Assembly: GCF_039538005.1 (NCBI RefSeq) | Contig: NZ_BAABBO010000016.1 | Span: forward strand, 1 to 64,000 | Direction: 5' to 3' | Length of the DNA: 64,000 nucleotides | Source: Allohahella marinimesophila | Lineage (GTDB): Bacteria; Pseudomonadota; Gammaproteobacteria; Pseudomonadales; Oleiphilaceae | Shown: piece by piece, positions 32,640-41,917 of the stretch | How the letters are laid out: each line of letters opens with the position of its first letter | How positions within the stretch are numbered: the stretch's first letter is position 1 | Position numbers and translations under genes: made by a program | Notes under the pieces: generated by a model | Databases searched by the model: none | Seen by the model: only the letters and a program-made list of their open reading frames with translations | What the model was told of the DNA's origin: nothing

Positions 32640-34028
32640 ATGGCCGTTGACATTCATACGCCTCTGGAAACCAAAGGCGCTGCGCCAAAGATCGGCATGA
32701 TCAGCCTGGGCTGTCCAAAGGCCCTGGTAGACTCCGAGCGCATCCTGACCCAGCTGCGACTTGAAGGCTACGAAGTCTCTCCAAGTTATGAGGGTGCAGA
32801 TGTCGTGGTAGTCAATACCTGTGGCTTCATCGACAGCGCTGTAGCCGAATCCTTCGATGCCATCGGCGAAGCGATGCGTTCCAATGGCAAGGTGATCGTG
32901 ACTGGCTGTCTGGGCGCGAAATCTGGCGATGTGCTCGAGCGCTACCCTGATGTGCTCGCAGTGTCCGGCCCGCAGGCCTATGAGTCAGTGGTCGACGCCG
33001 TGCACCAGCACGTGCCAGCGCCGATGGACCATGATCCCTTCACTTCGCTGGTGCCGCCGCAGGGTATCAAGCTCACGCCGCGCCATTACGCCTATCTCAA
33101 GATATCTGAAGGCTGCAACCACAAGTGCACCTTCTGCATTATACCTTCGATGCGGGGCCGCCTTGTGAGCCGGCCAATTGGAGAAGTGCTGGACGAAGCC
33201 CAACGCCTGGTCGACTCTGGTGTAAAGGAGCTGTTGGTCATTTCGCAGGATACGAGCGCCTACGGCGTGGACCTGAAGTACAGGACCGCGTTCTGGCAGG
33301 GGCGTCCGGTCAAGGGGAACATGCTCGAGTTGTGTCGTCAGCTTGGGCAATTGCGCGCAAAGGATGGCAGCAGGGCCTGGGTGAGGCTGCATTATGTCTA
33401 TCCCTACCCACATGTTGATGAGGTGATTCCGTTGATGGCCGACGGTCTGGTCGTGCCTTATCTCGATATTCCATTTCAGCACGCCAGCGAGAAAGTGCTC
33501 AGGGCGATGAAGCGGCCCGCCTACGCTGAAAATACCCTGGCGCGAATCAAGTTGTGGCGCTCGATCTGTCCTGAATTGATCATTCGCTCGACCTTTATCG
33601 TTGGCTTTCCCGGTGAGACTGAAGAAGACTTTCAGATCCTTCTCGACTTTCTGGATGAAGCGCAGTTGGACAGGGTGGGGTGCTTTGCTTATTCACCAGT
33701 AGAAGGCGCTACAGCGAATGAACTGGCTGATCCAGTCCCGGAAGACGTGAAACAGGAGCGGCTGGCGCGTTTCATGGCCAAGCAGGCTGTCATCAGTGAA
33801 GCTCGATTGAAGAATCGCATTGGTGAAGAAATTGATGTCTTGATCGATGAAGTAGTCGATGAGGGTATCGTCGGCCGTTCCAAGGCTGATGCGCCTGAAA
33901 TCGATGGTCAGGTATTTGTCGACCATCGAAGCGCCGGCGATCGCCTTGAGCTCAAGCCGGGACAAATCATTCGCGTGCGTGTCATCGACTCAGATGAGCA
34001 CGATCTCTGGGGTGAGCATCTGAGCTGA
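32640..34028 (+). CDS. rimO: Ribosomal protein S12 methylthiotransferase RimO
   Basis: 462-residue radical-SAM enzyme that thiomethylates Asp88 of ribosomal protein S12. The N-terminal UPF0004 domain holds three cluster Cys (SLGCPKALVDSE, NTCGFIDSA, TGCLGAKSG); the radical-SAM motif is CNHKCTFC (CxxxCxxC) near residue 160; a TRAM domain ends the protein. SLGCPKALVDSE and the long form distinguish RimO from MiaB. A complete, ordinary copy with its own promoter. Confidence 0.95.
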   Translation: MAVDIHTPLETKGAAPKIGMISLGCPKALVDSERILTQLRLEGYEVSPSYEGADVVVVNTCGFIDSAVAESFDAIGEAMRSNGKVIVTGCLGAKSGDVLERYPDVLAVSGPQAYESVVDAVHQHVPAPMDHDPFTSLVPPQGIKLTPRHYAYLKISEGCNHKCTFCIIPSMRGRLVSRPIGEVLDEAQRLVDSGVKELLVISQDTSAYGVDLKYRTAFWQGRPVKGNMLELCRQLGQLRAKDGSRAWVRLHYVYPYPHVDEVIPLMADGLVVPYLDIPFQHASEKVLRAMKRPAYAENTLARIKLWRSICPELIIRSTFIVGFPGETEEDFQILLDFLDEAQLDRVGCFAYSPVEGATANELADPVPEDVKQERLARFMAKQAVISEARLKNRIGEEIDVLIDEVVDEGIVGRSKADAPEIDGQVFVDHRSAGDRLELKPGQIIRVRVIDSDEHDLWGEHLS

Positions 34029-34037
34029 TCTGCCGCA

Positions 34038-34070
34038 ATAGCCTGCGGTTCCTGTGCGAACCCAGGCTAT
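34038..34070. terminator. Bidirectional hairpin between rimO and hupE
   Basis: ATAGCCTG (34038-34045) pairs with CAGGCTAT (34063-34070) and, inside it, GGTTC (34047-34051) with GAACC (34058-34062), leaving a six-base loop and one unpaired C. It sits between two convergent genes, but T-runs on either side are poor, so it is either a weak intrinsic terminator or an RNA-end stabiliser. Confidence 0.5.
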
Positions 34071-34089
34071 CATCATTCTTACACTGACT

Positions 34090-34680
34090 TCAGACCGCTG
34101 CGCCCAGAAAGGCCAGCCCGGCAATAGTGACCATGCCGCCGATGGTTCTCACGATCGCTCTGCCGGCCGTGCCGGTCAGCAGTAGACCCATTGAAATGCC
34201 CGCCAGGTGAAGCAGCCCAGTGGCCATCATGAAGCCCCCAGTGTAGATCAGTGGGCCACTGCTGGCCGGTACTTCGCTGCCATGAGCGAAACCATGAAAC
34301 ACCGCAAAGACGCCAACCATACAGGCTGCAGGCACCAGAGGCATGCGCACACCGAACGCTATCAGGGAGCCGATGGCTATGGCAGACACCGCGATGCCGA
34401 TTTCAATGCCAGAGAAGACTAGTCCGCTCATTCCCAGCGCCGCACCAAGGCCCATGGCCAGGGGGAAGACGACAGGTAGCAGGAGCATTGCAGTTCTTCC
34501 CATGAATGCGCCCCACAAGCCAACAGCTACCATGGCTGCAATGTGATCCCATCCAAGCAGGGGGTGAAGAAAGCCGCTCGCAAAGCCATCTACACTGCCG
34601 AGTGTATGGGCGCTGGCGGTCACAGGAAACAGTATGATCAGGCATGCAAAAAACAAGGTCCGGGCTTGGTAGGCAGTCAT
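34090..34680 (-). CDS. HupE/UreJ family nickel/cobalt transporter
   Basis: 196 residues with a signal-like first helix and about six further transmembrane segments. The family metal motifs are present: HPLLGWDHIAAM near the N-terminus and FHGFAHGSE in the middle, with His residues proposed to bind Ni or Co. The start at 34680 follows AGGAG at good spacing (an alternative ATG lies at 34704). No urease or hydrogenase gene is in the window, so the metal user is elsewhere. Confidence 0.9.
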   Translation of the reverse strand: MTAYQARTLFFACLIILFPVTASAHTLGSVDGFASGFLHPLLGWDHIAAMVAVGLWGAFMGRTAMLLLPVVFPLAMGLGAALGMSGLVFSGIEIGIAVSAIAIGSLIAFGVRMPLVPAACMVGVFAVFHGFAHGSEVPASSGPLIYTGGFMMATGLLHLAGISMGLLLTGTAGRAIVRTIGGMVTIAGLAFLGAAV

Positions 34681-35008
34681 TGCAGTTCTCCTAGATAGCG
34701 GCAATACGGAAGGTGAGAAGTCGTGTCAGAAGCAGGTTATTAACTCAGGCGGCACCGCGCAAGCTGAAAAGTCGGGCATTTGAGATTGTTCAGGCCCCGC
34801 GGATGTGCCGCAGTCGGAGGGTTCTCAGCCGGCTTCGGGAGAATTCTGGCCTGAAGATGGCTGATCCTGTATGCCTTTTACCTGATCTATGTTTATACTC
34901 GAACCTGTTCCTGTCTGCGCAGTTCGCAGTGAACAGGTTGGCCTGGCAGTGTGTGAAGGCTGCTGGGTAATGGCTATAAAAGCAAAAAACCACATAGGAC
35001 ACAGTACT
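34681..35008. other. Intergenic region between hupE and the DUF3015 gene
   Basis: About 330 bp between divergent genes. I see no coding potential. A TATACT -10-like box is at 34894-34899 and TATAAA near 34974, either of which could serve the DUF3015 gene, but neither has a good -35. A degenerate FNR-like sequence is at 34780-34793, with no -10 at the required distance on either strand. Confidence 0.4.
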
Positions 35009-35494
35009 ATGAAAAAGCTTATTCTCGGTCTGGCAATGGCATCGCTCTCTGCTTCCGCCCTTGCTGCCAACACTCACGGTCCTGCCGGTTGTGGCCTTGG
35101 CACCGAAGTCGTGTTCAGAGATGCCAACGAGTGGCATGAACACGTTCTCGCTGCCACGACAAATGGCACGTCCGGTAACCAGACTTTCGGCATCACCTCA
35201 GGCACGCTCGGATGCCAGGATGCAGGCGGCCCCCTGGCTGCTGACGTCAATACCTTTATCGACGCCAACCTCGAGCAGATTGCTGCCGATACGGCACGTG
35301 GTGATGGCGAAACCCTGCAGGCACTGGCTGATGTGATCGGTATCCAGCAGGCTGATCAGGCTCGCTTCAAATCTCAGATGCAGGCCAACTTTGACAGTCT
35401 GTTCCCCAGCGAGCAGACCACATCTGGCCAGACCTACAATGGTGTGGTGACTGTGATGGCAAGCGACGCGACACTGGCCAAGTACCTCGGCTAA
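35009..35494 (+). CDS. DUF3015 family periplasmic protein
   Basis: 161 residues with a Sec signal peptide (MKKLILGLAMASLSASALA, cleavage after ALA). The mature part has the family pattern GPAGCGLGTEVVF followed by SGTLGCQDA; the two Cys probably form a disulfide. The last block TYNGVVTVMASDATLAKYL is typical of the family. Function unknown. The start is set by the signal peptide; an upstream frame to 34889 is rejected. It has its own terminator-like hairpin downstream and lies before a DUF4105 gene. Confidence 0.85.
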   Translation: MKKLILGLAMASLSASALAANTHGPAGCGLGTEVVFRDANEWHEHVLAATTNGTSGNQTFGITSGTLGCQDAGGPLAADVNTFIDANLEQIAADTARGDGETLQALADVIGIQQADQARFKSQMQANFDSLFPSEQTTSGQTYNGVVTVMASDATLAKYLG

Positions 35495-35536
35495 GACAGC
35501 GTAACCTGGCTTATACTACAGCCAGGGCTGGCAGGA

Positions 35537-35563
35537 GGTCGGAGCGCACGTTCCGGCCTTTTC
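35537..35563 (+). terminator. Rho-independent terminator after the DUF3015 gene
   Basis: GGTCGGA (35537-35543) pairs with TCCGGCC (35552-35558), with one G-U pair, and is followed by TTTT (35559-35562). A second inverted repeat, CCTGGCT/AGCCAGG, lies just before it (35505-35526). Confidence 0.5.
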
Positions 35564-35638
35564 ATTCCATGCTGATGGCGGCGCCATCCTGGCTATCCCT
35601 TCGAGAGTATCGGTATTTCACGCTTAGTCCTCTGGCAC

Positions 35639-37573
35639 GTGGCCTTGTCCACAGCCCTGTTCCTGACGGCATCACTATCGGTTTCAGCATCCGAGACAGC
35701 TGATACACTGACCCCAATATCACCTGCTGAACTCACGCAGCTCTCTACCGAGTCGACCTGGCTGCATCTGCTGCATTATCATCGGGCGGGCCTGTTATCG
35801 ACATTTAGTAGCCAGGTCGACGACGACCGATTTTTTCTGAGTCCGAATGGGGCCACTGATCCAGAGGCTGAGATGCTCGCCACCATCGCGGCCTTTCAGC
35901 GAGGCGTGAGCGGCAACAACGCCGATGACTCTGCACAGTGCCGTTTCCCCGCCAGATTTCACTGGCTGAGCGAGCGTCTACCGGCACTGGAGCCACTGAG
36001 GCTTGACTGCGCTGCCTTCCATGCCTGGTCGCAAAGGATCGGAGGCAAGGGGCTTAGCCTCGTCTTTCCCGCTGCCTTCATCAACAGCCCTTCGTCCATG
36101 TTCGGTCACACACTTATCCGGATCGACCGGGGAGAGGGCAGCAATCCGCTGCTCGACTACGCAGTAAACTATGCCGCGAACGCTAACGCAGCAGACGACC
36201 CACTCCTGTTCTCGATCAAAGGACTTGCCGGCGGCTACCCAGGTATCGTCAGCATCGTGCCGTATTATGAGAAAGTGAAGGAATATCACTTCCTTGAAAG
36301 TCGCAATGTCTGGGAATACGAGCTCAAGGTCACTCAAGCGGAAGTCGATCAGTTCGTGCGTCATGTCTGGGAAGTGCAGCACGCGGAGATGGACTACTTT
36401 TTCTTTACTGAAAACTGTTCCTATCAGCTGCTGGCATTGCTGGATGCGAGTAGTGATCGATTCGACTTCACTGATGAATTCCTGGTGCGGGCCATTCCGG
36501 GTGATACGGTCAGAATTCTGGTCGAAAATGGGGTGGTCGGTGACACGGCATTTCGCCCCTCCGCCGCGACACAGCTCGCCGCCGAAACCGGTCAGCTTGA
36601 TCAGCAGCAGGTCGCAGCGGTTCGCGATTATGTCGAGGTGTCCGAAGAGTCTCCGTCCGACTGGCTTGATACATTGCGTCAGGCTGGGCTCAATAGCGAT
36701 GATGACAGTAGTCGGATCCTGCTTGATACCGCCTATCGGTATGCCCGTTTCCTGGCTGCCAAAAAGAAGGTCAACATTCCTGGTCTGGGCCGTAAGACAG
36801 TTCAGTTATTGTCTGCCCGCAGCAAGCTCGGTCCCGCCTCTGCAGCCCCGTTAGTAGATCGACCTGCTGTTCGCGACGACGAAGGGCATGAGACCTTGCG
36901 TCTGGAAGCGAGTGCCGGTGTCGACGCGGACGAACCGTTTCTGGAGTTCGGCGTTCGGCCAGCCTTTCATGATCTGCTTGACCCTATGGGCGGCTACCCT
37001 GTAGGTGCATCGCTCGAAATGTTCCGGCTTCGTTTGCGTCAGGCGCTCTCTGAAGATGCGAAACTGAGGGTGCATGACCTGACGCTCATCGATATAGACT
37101 CGAGAGCCGTCGTGACACAGCTCGATCGGCCGCTCTCATGGGGGGTGGCAGCGGGCTTCAACAGAGAGTCCACCTACGAGCCTTTCGCGCCGTATTTGCA
37201 ACCCTCTGTTGGCTTGACCTATGCCCTGGGTGACCAGCCCTCGCTTGCAGGTTCAGGCGATCCGTTGAGCGGTTGGCTCTTCACGGCTCGGGTGAACGGC
37301 AGTCTTCGCCTTCACGCCGATATAGAATCTGGTTTTGCGCTGGCGTCCGGACCTGAGCTCGCCCTGTTGAGGCAGTCAGATCAATTCTCGGTCTCGCTGG
37401 TGGCTGCGCAGTACTTCCGAGTCGCGGGCCGGAAGACCGATCCGTCTGCTGTCGATATCACCGGCGCCTTGCATTTCAACAGGTCGCTGCAATTGAGACT
37501 GTCTACTGGCTACGAAGATGATTCAGCTGCTCAAGGCTGGGGTGGGCGCGCGGGGTTTTATGTGGCCTTCTAA
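35639..37573 (+). CDS. DUF4105 domain protein, predicted exported
   Basis: Up to 644 residues, start GTG. An N-terminal hydrophobic stretch ending in SVSASE looks like a signal peptide. Conserved DUF4105 (Lnb-type periplasmic) blocks follow: FPAAFINSPSSMFGHTLIRI, ESRNVWEYELK, and FFTENCSYQLLALLD with a candidate Cys. The C-terminal third (about 440-644) is rich in alternating hydrophobic strands and ends GGRAGFYVAF, like an outer-membrane barrel. Function unknown; the core Cys/His pattern resembles a papain-like or transglutaminase-type hydrolase. The start is doubtful because a basic n-region would lie upstream, in frame but without ATG/GTG/TTG. The stop overlaps the next gene. Confidence 0.82.
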   Translation: MALSTALFLTASLSVSASETADTLTPISPAELTQLSTESTWLHLLHYHRAGLLSTFSSQVDDDRFFLSPNGATDPEAEMLATIAAFQRGVSGNNADDSAQCRFPARFHWLSERLPALEPLRLDCAAFHAWSQRIGGKGLSLVFPAAFINSPSSMFGHTLIRIDRGEGSNPLLDYAVNYAANANAADDPLLFSIKGLAGGYPGIVSIVPYYEKVKEYHFLESRNVWEYELKVTQAEVDQFVRHVWEVQHAEMDYFFFTENCSYQLLALLDASSDRFDFTDEFLVRAIPGDTVRILVENGVVGDTAFRPSAATQLAAETGQLDQQQVAAVRDYVEVSEESPSDWLDTLRQAGLNSDDDSSRILLDTAYRYARFLAAKKKVNIPGLGRKTVQLLSARSKLGPASAAPLVDRPAVRDDEGHETLRLEASAGVDADEPFLEFGVRPAFHDLLDPMGGYPVGASLEMFRLRLRQALSEDAKLRVHDLTLIDIDSRAVVTQLDRPLSWGVAAGFNRESTYEPFAPYLQPSVGLTYALGDQPSLAGSGDPLSGWLFTARVNGSLRLHADIESGFALASGPELALLRQSDQFSVSLVAAQYFRVAGRKTDPSAVDITGALHFNRSLQLRLSTGYEDDSAAQGWGGRAGFYVAF

Positions 37574-38438
37574 CTACCAGAAAACTGCTGCGCTGATGCT
37601 CGTGCTGCTATTGAGCGGCTGCGAAAGCCTGACGAGCATGCTGTTCTATCCACAAACGCAGTATCTGCAGACACCACAGCGCTACGCGCTGGCGTGGCAG
37701 TCAGTTGAACTGAAGGCGCGGGATGGCACGCGACTCAGCAACTGGTATTTGCCTGCTGTAGGTGAAACAAAAGCCAGAGTGCTGTTCCTGCACGGCAACG
37801 GAGAGAATATTTCTACCCACCTGAATGCAGTCGCCTGGCTTCCGGCAGAGGGCTACGCCGTGTTTCTGCTCGACTATCGGGGCTACGGTCAGTCTGATGG
37901 CGAGCCTTTGTTGCCAGCCGTTTTTCAGGATATCCATGCGGCCCATGAGTGGTTGCTGAGCCAGAATGAGGACTCTCCTGTCGTGCTGATGGGGCAGAGT
38001 ATCGGCGGGGCGCTGGGGCTCAGCTATGCTGGCAGCTATCGTAGAGAACTGCCGCAGTTTGATGCGCTGGTCATCGAGTCTGCGCCAGCATCGCTGCCGC
38101 AGGTCGCCAGGGAGGCAATGGCCAAACACTGGCTGACATGGCTGCTGCAGGTGCCGGCGCAGTTATTGTTACCGAATGCCTACGATGCTGAGCTCAATGT
38201 GAAGTCGCTCGCGAATGAGCCGATCATGTTGCTGCACGGAACGCAGGACAGCATCGTCAGCATCGATCACCTTCAGCAACTGCAGGACAAGCTGCCGAAG
38301 GCGAAGGTTCTACGATACCCTGATGGGCATATTCGCGGCTTCGCCAGCCAGTCGGTCCGTGAGGCGGTAACCGACTTTCTGACGCCAGAGGGCTGGTCTA
38401 CAGTGCTGCGAGCGCCGCCTCATAGTCTGGCTCGTTAG
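37560..38438 (+). CDS. Alpha/beta-hydrolase lipoprotein
   Basis: 292 residues with a lipoprotein signal: ALMLVLLLSGC, Cys at about residue 20. The hydrolase core has HGNGENIS (oxyanion), the nucleophile elbow GQSIGGA, the Asp in HGTQDSIVS and the His in YPDGHIRG. Probably tethered in the inner or outer membrane facing the periplasm; substrate unknown. The ATG at 37560 overlaps the DUF4105 stop, so both are translated together. The 3' end overlaps the convergent tpx gene by 41 bp. Confidence 0.85.
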   Translation: MWPSNYQKTAALMLVLLLSGCESLTSMLFYPQTQYLQTPQRYALAWQSVELKARDGTRLSNWYLPAVGETKARVLFLHGNGENISTHLNAVAWLPAEGYAVFLLDYRGYGQSDGEPLLPAVFQDIHAAHEWLLSQNEDSPVVLMGQSIGGALGLSYAGSYRRELPQFDALVIESAPASLPQVAREAMAKHWLTWLLQVPAQLLLPNAYDAELNVKSLANEPIMLLHGTQDSIVSIDHLQQLQDKLPKAKVLRYPDGHIRGFASQSVREAVTDFLTPEGWSTVLRAPPHSLAR

Positions 38439-38898
38439 CTATTTCAGCGACCTGCTCGCTGTGAAGCACCCGACCTTCTTCATCAATGACGACGATGGCA
38501 CGTGACAGGATGCCTTTCAGCGGGCCATCGGTCATGAGTACACCGTAGTCCCTGCCGAAGTTGCCATTTCTGAAGATGGAAGCCACCACTACATTGCTGA
38601 TGCCTTCAGCGCCGCAAAATCGGCCGATAGCGAACGGAAGATCCGCCGAAATACAGATGACCTTCGTGCCCGCCTGCTGGGCGGCCTTTTCGTTGAACTT
38701 GCGAACGGACGTTGCACACGTCGGGGTATCGACGCTCGGGAAGATATTGAGCACGACCTTGCTGCCCTTGTAGTCCGCGAGCGAAATTTCGGACATATCC
38801 GCCTTGACGGCCGTAAAGTCAGGGGCATCGTCGCCTTTGGCGGGAAGATCTCCATAGGTAGTCACTGTCGAACCTTTCAATGTCGGCTGAGCCATCAT
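38398..38898 (-). CDS. tpx: Thiol peroxidase Tpx
   Basis: 166-residue atypical 2-Cys peroxiredoxin reducing hydroperoxides with thioredoxin. The peroxidatic Cys is in VDTPTCATSVRKFN and the resolving Cys in IGRFCGAEGI. Complete. It follows gatB in the same direction (66-bp gap) but is not functionally related to it. The 41-bp overlap with the opposing hydrolase gene falls in its last codons. Confidence 0.95.
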   Translation of the reverse strand: MMAQPTLKGSTVTTYGDLPAKGDDAPDFTAVKADMSEISLADYKGSKVVLNIFPSVDTPTCATSVRKFNEKAAQQAGTKVICISADLPFAIGRFCGAEGISNVVVASIFRNGNFGRDYGVLMTDGPLKGILSRAIVVIDEEGRVLHSEQVAEIANEPDYEAALAAL

Positions 38899-38964
38899 TC
38901 TATTCCTTGTAGTGAAGTGCTGTGGTTAAAGCCTGATTCTGCAGTTACATGATGCCCTAAACAC

Positions 38965-40413
38965 TTATTCCGGCAGTTTCTGCTTCAGGATGGTATTGAC
39001 CTGTTGGGGGTTCGCCTTGCCCTTGCTGGCCTGCATGACCTGACCTACGAAGAACCCGATCATCTTGCCACGTTTGGCCGGCTCAGCAGACTGATACTGC
39101 TCGACCTGGGCCGGGTTTGCCGCGATGACCTGATCAACGATGCCCTCTATCGCGCCGCTGTCTGTGACTTGCTTCAGACCTTGTTTCTCGATGATCTCGT
39201 CAGCGCTACCGCCTTCTGCCCACATCGTATCGAAGACAGTCTTGGCGATCTTTCCCGAAATCGTGTTGTCACAGATTCTGGCGATCAGGCCACCGAGTTG
39301 CCCTGGTGTGAGTGGTGCGGCTTCAATGGAAATGCTGTCCTGATTCAGTCGCTTGCTGACTTCACCCATTAGCCAGTTGGCACTCAGCTTGGCATCTCCG
39401 GATTCCCGCGCTGTCGCTTCGAAGAAGTCAGCGAGTGGCCGCGTAGCGGTCAAAAGGCCAGCATCGTAGTCAGACAAACCATACTCTGATTCGAAACGCG
39501 CGGCTTTTGCTTCAGGTAGTTCAGGTAAGCTGTCTCGTATGGCCTGGATATAGGCGTCGTCGATGACGACCGGCAACAGATCCGGGTCAGGGAAGTAACG
39601 ATAATCGTTGGCGAACTCCTTGCTGCGCATGGGACGGGTCTCGTCCTTGTCTGCATCATATAGGCGCGTTTCCTGGGTAATGGCGCCGCCATCCTCAAGA
39701 ATATCGATCTGCCGCTCGATTTCGCCGTTAATCGCTTTCTCGACGAACTTGAAGGAGTTGACGTTTTTCGTTTCTGTGCGCGTGCCGAGCTCGGTGCTGC
39801 CAGCCTTCCTCACCGAAACGTTGCAGTCACAACGCATGGAGCCCTGAGACATATCGCCGTCGGAAATGCCAAGATAGGTAATAATGGTATGCAGCTTGCG
39901 GAGATAGGCTACCGCCTCCTTCGCTGACTTGAGCTCTGGCTCTGAAACAATTTCCAGCAGCGGTGTGCCGGCGCGGTTGAGATCGATGCCGGTCATGCCT
40001 TGGAAGTCTTCATGGAGACTCTTGCCGGCATCCTCTTCCAGATGCGCGCGAGTCAGATTGATCGTGCGCTGCTGACCGTCTTCACCGCTCTCTATCGAGA
40101 GTGTGCCGCCAAGCACAATCGGCGCTTCGAGCTGACTGATCTGATAGCCCTTGGGCAGATCGGGATAAAAGTAGTTCTTGCGATCGAATACAGACTCATG
40201 ATTGATGTGGGCGCCAATGGCAAGGCCAAAGCGCACCGCCATTTCAAGCGCCTTCTCGTTGAATACCGGCAGCGTGCCCGGCAGGGCAAGATCGACAGGG
40301 CAGGCCTGGGTATTGGGCTCGGCGCCGAAGGCCGTGCTGCTGCCTGAGAATATCTTGGAGTCTGTCGCCAGCTGGACGTGAACTTCCAGTCCTATTACGG
40401 CCTCCCAGCTCAT
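38965..40413 (-). CDS. gatB: Asp/Glu-tRNA amidotransferase subunit B
   Basis: 482 residues, the tRNA-binding and phosphorylating subunit of GatCAB, which converts Asp-tRNA(Asn) or Glu-tRNA(Gln) to the amide form. Recognisable blocks are GLEVHVQLATDSKIFSGS, FDRKNYFYPDLPKGYQISQ, and TKNVNSFKFVEKAI, with the C-terminal YqeY-like tail. Complete and of normal length; translated after gatA with a 22-bp gap. Confidence 0.96.
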   Translation of the reverse strand: MSWEAVIGLEVHVQLATDSKIFSGSSTAFGAEPNTQACPVDLALPGTLPVFNEKALEMAVRFGLAIGAHINHESVFDRKNYFYPDLPKGYQISQLEAPIVLGGTLSIESGEDGQQRTINLTRAHLEEDAGKSLHEDFQGMTGIDLNRAGTPLLEIVSEPELKSAKEAVAYLRKLHTIITYLGISDGDMSQGSMRCDCNVSVRKAGSTELGTRTETKNVNSFKFVEKAINGEIERQIDILEDGGAITQETRLYDADKDETRPMRSKEFANDYRYFPDPDLLPVVIDDAYIQAIRDSLPELPEAKAARFESEYGLSDYDAGLLTATRPLADFFEATARESGDAKLSANWLMGEVSKRLNQDSISIEAAPLTPGQLGGLIARICDNTISGKIAKTVFDTMWAEGGSADEIIEKQGLKQVTDSGAIEGIVDQVIAANPAQVEQYQSAEPAKRGKMIGFFVGQVMQASKGKANPQQVNTILKQKLPE

Positions 40414-40435
40414 CGTGGTGTCCTCGCAATCGTGC

Positions 40436-41917
40436 TCATTTCATCTCTCGTGCAGATGAAGGTGGTGTTCTGCTGTGCCAGTCGGTCAACTGCTGCCACT
40501 GGTGGGCGACGTTGAGCAGCCTGGCTTCATCAAAGTAGTTCCCGATCAGCTGCATGCCGAGTGGCAGACTCGTGCCAGAGGCGTCTGCCGTACCGCAAGG
40601 TACCGAGATGGCAGGCAGTCCAGCTAGACTGACTGGTATGGTGAACAGATCTTCCTTGTACATGCTGACTGGATCATCGGTTTTTTCGCCAAGACGGAAT
40701 GCAGCACCGAGCGTGACCGGTGCCAGTAGCAGATCGACCTGATCGAGCGCATCGATAAAGTCATTCTTGACCAGCCTGCGGACGCGCTGCGCCTGCTTGT
40801 AGAACGCATCCTGGTAGCCCGCCGAAAGCGCGAAAGTACCAATCAGGATACGGCGCTGGACTTCAGCGCCAAAGCCTTCGCTGCGCGAGCGGGCATAGAG
40901 ATCGGCGAGATCGCGGGCGCTGTTGCATCGATGACCAAACCTGACGCCGTCGAAGCGCGACAGGTTGGTAGAGGCTTCCGCCGGAGCGATGATGTAATAG
41001 GCTGACAGCGCCAGGTTGCTGTGGGGCAGCGAGACGTCGACAAACGTAACGCCCTGCTGTTCCAGCGCCTTTTTAGCCTCCATGATGGCGTTTAGTACCG
41101 GACCCTCGCCGAGCGCCTCGAAATACTCTTTCGGCAAGCCAACCCGCAGCCCCTGCAAGGGCTTGTTGATGTCCTTGAGATAGTCGGCAACAGGTTCGGC
41201 GCTGGATGTGGAGTCGCGATCATCGGGGCCGGCAATGGCTGTCAGCATCAGAGCGGCGTCATAGGCCGTGCGTGTCATCGGGCCGGCTTGGTCCAGGCTC
41301 GACGCATAGGCCACCATGCCGTAGCGGGAGGTCCGGCCATAAGTCGGCTTCAGACCGGTGATGCCGCAGTAGGCCGCAGGCTGTCGAATCGAGCCGCCGG
41401 TATCAGTGCCGAGTGCACCGAGGCACAGACCCGCTGCAACCGCTGCAGCGGAGCCGCCACTCGATCCGCCGGGTACATGCTCTTTATGCCAGGGATTTCG
41501 CACCGGGCCGAAAAAGCTGTTTTCATTCGACGAGCCCATGGCGAATTCGTCCATGTTGGTCTTGCCAAGGAAAACGGCACCCGTTTGCAGCAGGCGTGAG
41601 CTGGCTGTCGACTCGAAAGGCGAAACGTAGTTCTCGAGCATCTTCGAGCCACAGGTTGTCGGCATCAGTTCCGTGCAGAAGAGATCCTTGATCGCCAATG
41701 GAATGCCAGCCAGGTCGAGTGGCGCATCTTTCAATGCCAGGTCCCTAGCGTAGGTGGTCTGCTGTTCCAGTTGGTCTTCAGTGGCTATGGTGATGTAAGC
41801 GTTAAGCTCAGGCTGTGCATCGCGAGCGCGAGTAGCGAATTCCGTGACGAGTTCCTTGATCGAGAACTCGCCGTTTCTCAGTCCCTTCAGGGCGGACTGT
41901 ATGGTATCTGGGAACAT
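40436..41917 (-). CDS. gatA: Asp/Glu-tRNA amidotransferase subunit A
   Basis: 493-residue amidase subunit that releases ammonia from glutamine. Catalytic Ser-cisSer-Lys triad: Lys in GIPLAIKDLF, the Ser in PGGSSGGSAAAVAA, and the nucleophilic Ser in GTDTGGSIRQPAAY. The ATG at 41917 gives the family N-terminus; the frame is open further to 41995 but that extension has no family match. 99 bp follow gatC. Confidence 0.96.
   Translation of the reverse strand: MFPDTIQSALKGLRNGEFSIKELVTEFATRARDAQPELNAYITIATEDQLEQQTTYARDLALKDAPLDLAGIPLAIKDLFCTELMPTTCGSKMLENYVSPFESTASSRLLQTGAVFLGKTNMDEFAMGSSNENSFFGPVRNPWHKEHVPGGSSGGSAAAVAAGLCLGALGTDTGGSIRQPAAYCGITGLKPTYGRTSRYGMVAYASSLDQAGPMTRTAYDAALMLTAIAGPDDRDSTSSAEPVADYLKDINKPLQGLRVGLPKEYFEALGEGPVLNAIMEAKKALEQQGVTFVDVSLPHSNLALSAYYIIAPAEASTNLSRFDGVRFGHRCNSARDLADLYARSRSEGFGAEVQRRILIGTFALSAGYQDAFYKQAQRVRRLVKNDFIDALDQVDLLLAPVTLGAAFRLGEKTDDPVSMYKEDLFTIPVSLAGLPAISVPCGTADASGTSLPLGMQLIGNYFDEARLLNVAHQWQQLTDWHSRTPPSSAREMK

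Noticed and set aside
34780..34793. FNR-like box TTGAGATTGTTCAG upstream of hupE
   Set aside because: Weaker match and no -10 box at the required distance on either strand.
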